In this document: one piece after another, positions 14,276 to 15,033 of the stretch
Numbering within the stretch: position 1 is the stretch's first letter
Layout of the letters: each line of letters begins with the position of its first letter
Origin: BOG-1363 sp043775355
Lineage (GTDB): Bacteria > Planctomycetota > UBA11346
Assembly (NCBI GenBank): GCA_043775355.1
Contig: JAYVSL010000259.1
Coordinates: forward strand, 1 to 15,033
DNA: 15,033 bases
Direction: 5' to 3'
Notes under the pieces: generated by a model
Told to the model about the DNA's origin: nothing
Databases searched by the model: none
The model's input: the letters and a program-made list of their open reading frames with translations, nothing else
Program-made: the position numbers and the translations under genes

Positions 14276-14949
14276 GACCGGTTCTCCAACAGTGGGTCGC
14301 CAAGATCCAAAGATGAGGCGCGCACATCCGCCGTTCGCACCAAGGTTTCAAGCCAAGCGAGCGCAGCAGGACCAAACTTTCGCTGCAAAGCGAGCGTGCG
14401 TTCCCGCCAACTGCGACCAAAGCGAGGCGACAGTCCGATTTGCGCTGGATCGAGACTGAGCGTCAGCGCTGGTAAAATCGCCGTTGATCCGGTCTCTGTC
14501 ATCAGTGGGAAAGCGGGCAGCACATCACCAGCACAAATACCGCGAATCGGATAGCCGAGGCGTTCAGCGAGAGCAAATTTTTGATCCGCTGGGCTGGCAT
14601 GCAAGGCGACCCGCACCTTTCCGTGATGGGCAACGATCAGGTAGAGAAACAGGTCGAAAGTGTCAGCATCGTAAGCCGCCAATTCTATCACCAGTGGATG
14701 ATCTGCCGCAATCGTTGGCGACGCCGGGACAACGTCATTCGGCAGGGCCACAGACCAGGATTCATGCACGCCGACATGTTCAGGACGACACGCCGCAAGC
14801 AGTTCCAGTGCTGCCAACGCACTGGCTAACTCATGGCGGAAACCACCTCGCCGCCCAAGGCCAGGCCCCGCATCATAAAGCTGATTCAGTGGTAACCATG
14901 CGTCTTTTGGCGCTTTCGCCAGATCAGGCCGCGTGGCAATGGCGTTGCG
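14272..14949 (-). pseudogene. cas3: Cas3, 3' end only (C-terminal part of HD nuclease domain)
   Basis: About 226 codons are open here, ending in a TGA that overlaps csx17. They contain GRRGGFRHELASAL (the RHE motif of Cas3 HD domains) and DLFLYLIVAHHGKVRVALHA (the HHGK motif), followed by a typical C-terminal tail. In type I-G the HD domain follows the helicase at the C-terminus. Going upstream the frame is closed by TAA at 14950-14952, and no HDxGK motif or helicase motif is found in the remaining 81 bases of any minus-strand frame. The gene is therefore cut inside its HD domain. A helicase part could exist beyond the window, but the domain itself would still be split. Without Cas3, target degradation by this locus would fail unless a second copy exists. 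Confidence 0.8.
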
Positions 14950-15033
14950 TTAGGCAAAATGCCATGAATTACCGGGTTTTTCTGCAAATTGGCACTTGAC
15001 ATTCAGCTCCGAAAAAATTTTCGGGACTTATGG
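14950..15033. other. non-cas3 flank, possible mobile-element or rearrangement end
   Basis: This AT-richer sequence does not continue Cas3. In the cas3 frame the minus strand reads VPKIFSELNVKCQFAEKPGN then SWHFA and a stop, and it contains a CCGAAAA-AA-TTTTCGG hairpin (15009-15024). It could be the end of an insertion sequence or another gene joined by deletion. I do not recognise it. Confidence 0.45.

Overview
The window is a bacterial, moderately GC-rich chromosomal segment. By gene style it is probably a gammaproteobacterium (Chromatiales-like or similar), but this is only an impression from protein similarity; no rRNA or other marker is present. Its main content is a type I-G (formerly I-U) CRISPR-Cas locus on the minus strand. 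To the left lie broken toxin-antitoxin genes, a Y1 REP-type transposase and relics of a second I-G locus.

Layout. 1-2045: ordinary genes, namely the start of an unidentified minus-strand gene (1-49), a CoaB-like phosphopantothenoylcysteine synthetase-domain protein, a small lipoprotein, and a divergent LOG-family phosphoribohydrolase. 2065-4433: a patchwork containing a VapC C-terminal fragment, a 48-bp piece of cas4, a headless vapB with an intact vapC, a 202-bp piece of csb2 (Cas5/6), a FitA-like antitoxin without a toxin, inverted repeats, a small basic protein, and an antitoxin whose PIN toxin is frameshifted and truncated. 4491-5576: the Y1/HUH transposase. 5675-7310: a CRISPR array of 23 identical 36-bp repeats and 22 spacers of 34-40 bp. 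7311-7479: the probable leader. 7480-14949: cas2, cas4-cas1 fusion, csb2, csb1 (cas7), csx17 (cas8) and the 3' end of cas3. The cas genes are tightly coupled by ATGA overlaps or short gaps and would be transcribed right to left into the array.

How it works together. Cas4-Cas1 with Cas2 would select and integrate spacers. Csb2 (Cas5/Cas6-like), Csb1 (Cas7) and Csx17 (large subunit) would process crRNA and form the surveillance complex. Cas3 would degrade targets, but in this window only the end of its HD domain remains: an in-frame stop and unrelated sequence lie upstream. Adaptation and crRNA binding may persist while target destruction is lost or supplied in trans.

Most notable. The two cas relics at 2146-2193 and 3059-3260 correspond to the N-terminus of cas4 and the C-terminus of csb2. 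These are the two sides of one gene junction, in the same order and orientation as in the main locus, with a vapBC module lying between them. This looks like the remains of a second, diverged I-G locus that carried a toxin-antitoxin module between csb2 and cas4. A recurring AT-rich motif followed by a pyrimidine tract (2431, 3261-3354, 5610) sits exactly at several gene breakpoints and next to the array's distal end, and may mark an unrecognised element or recombination boundary.
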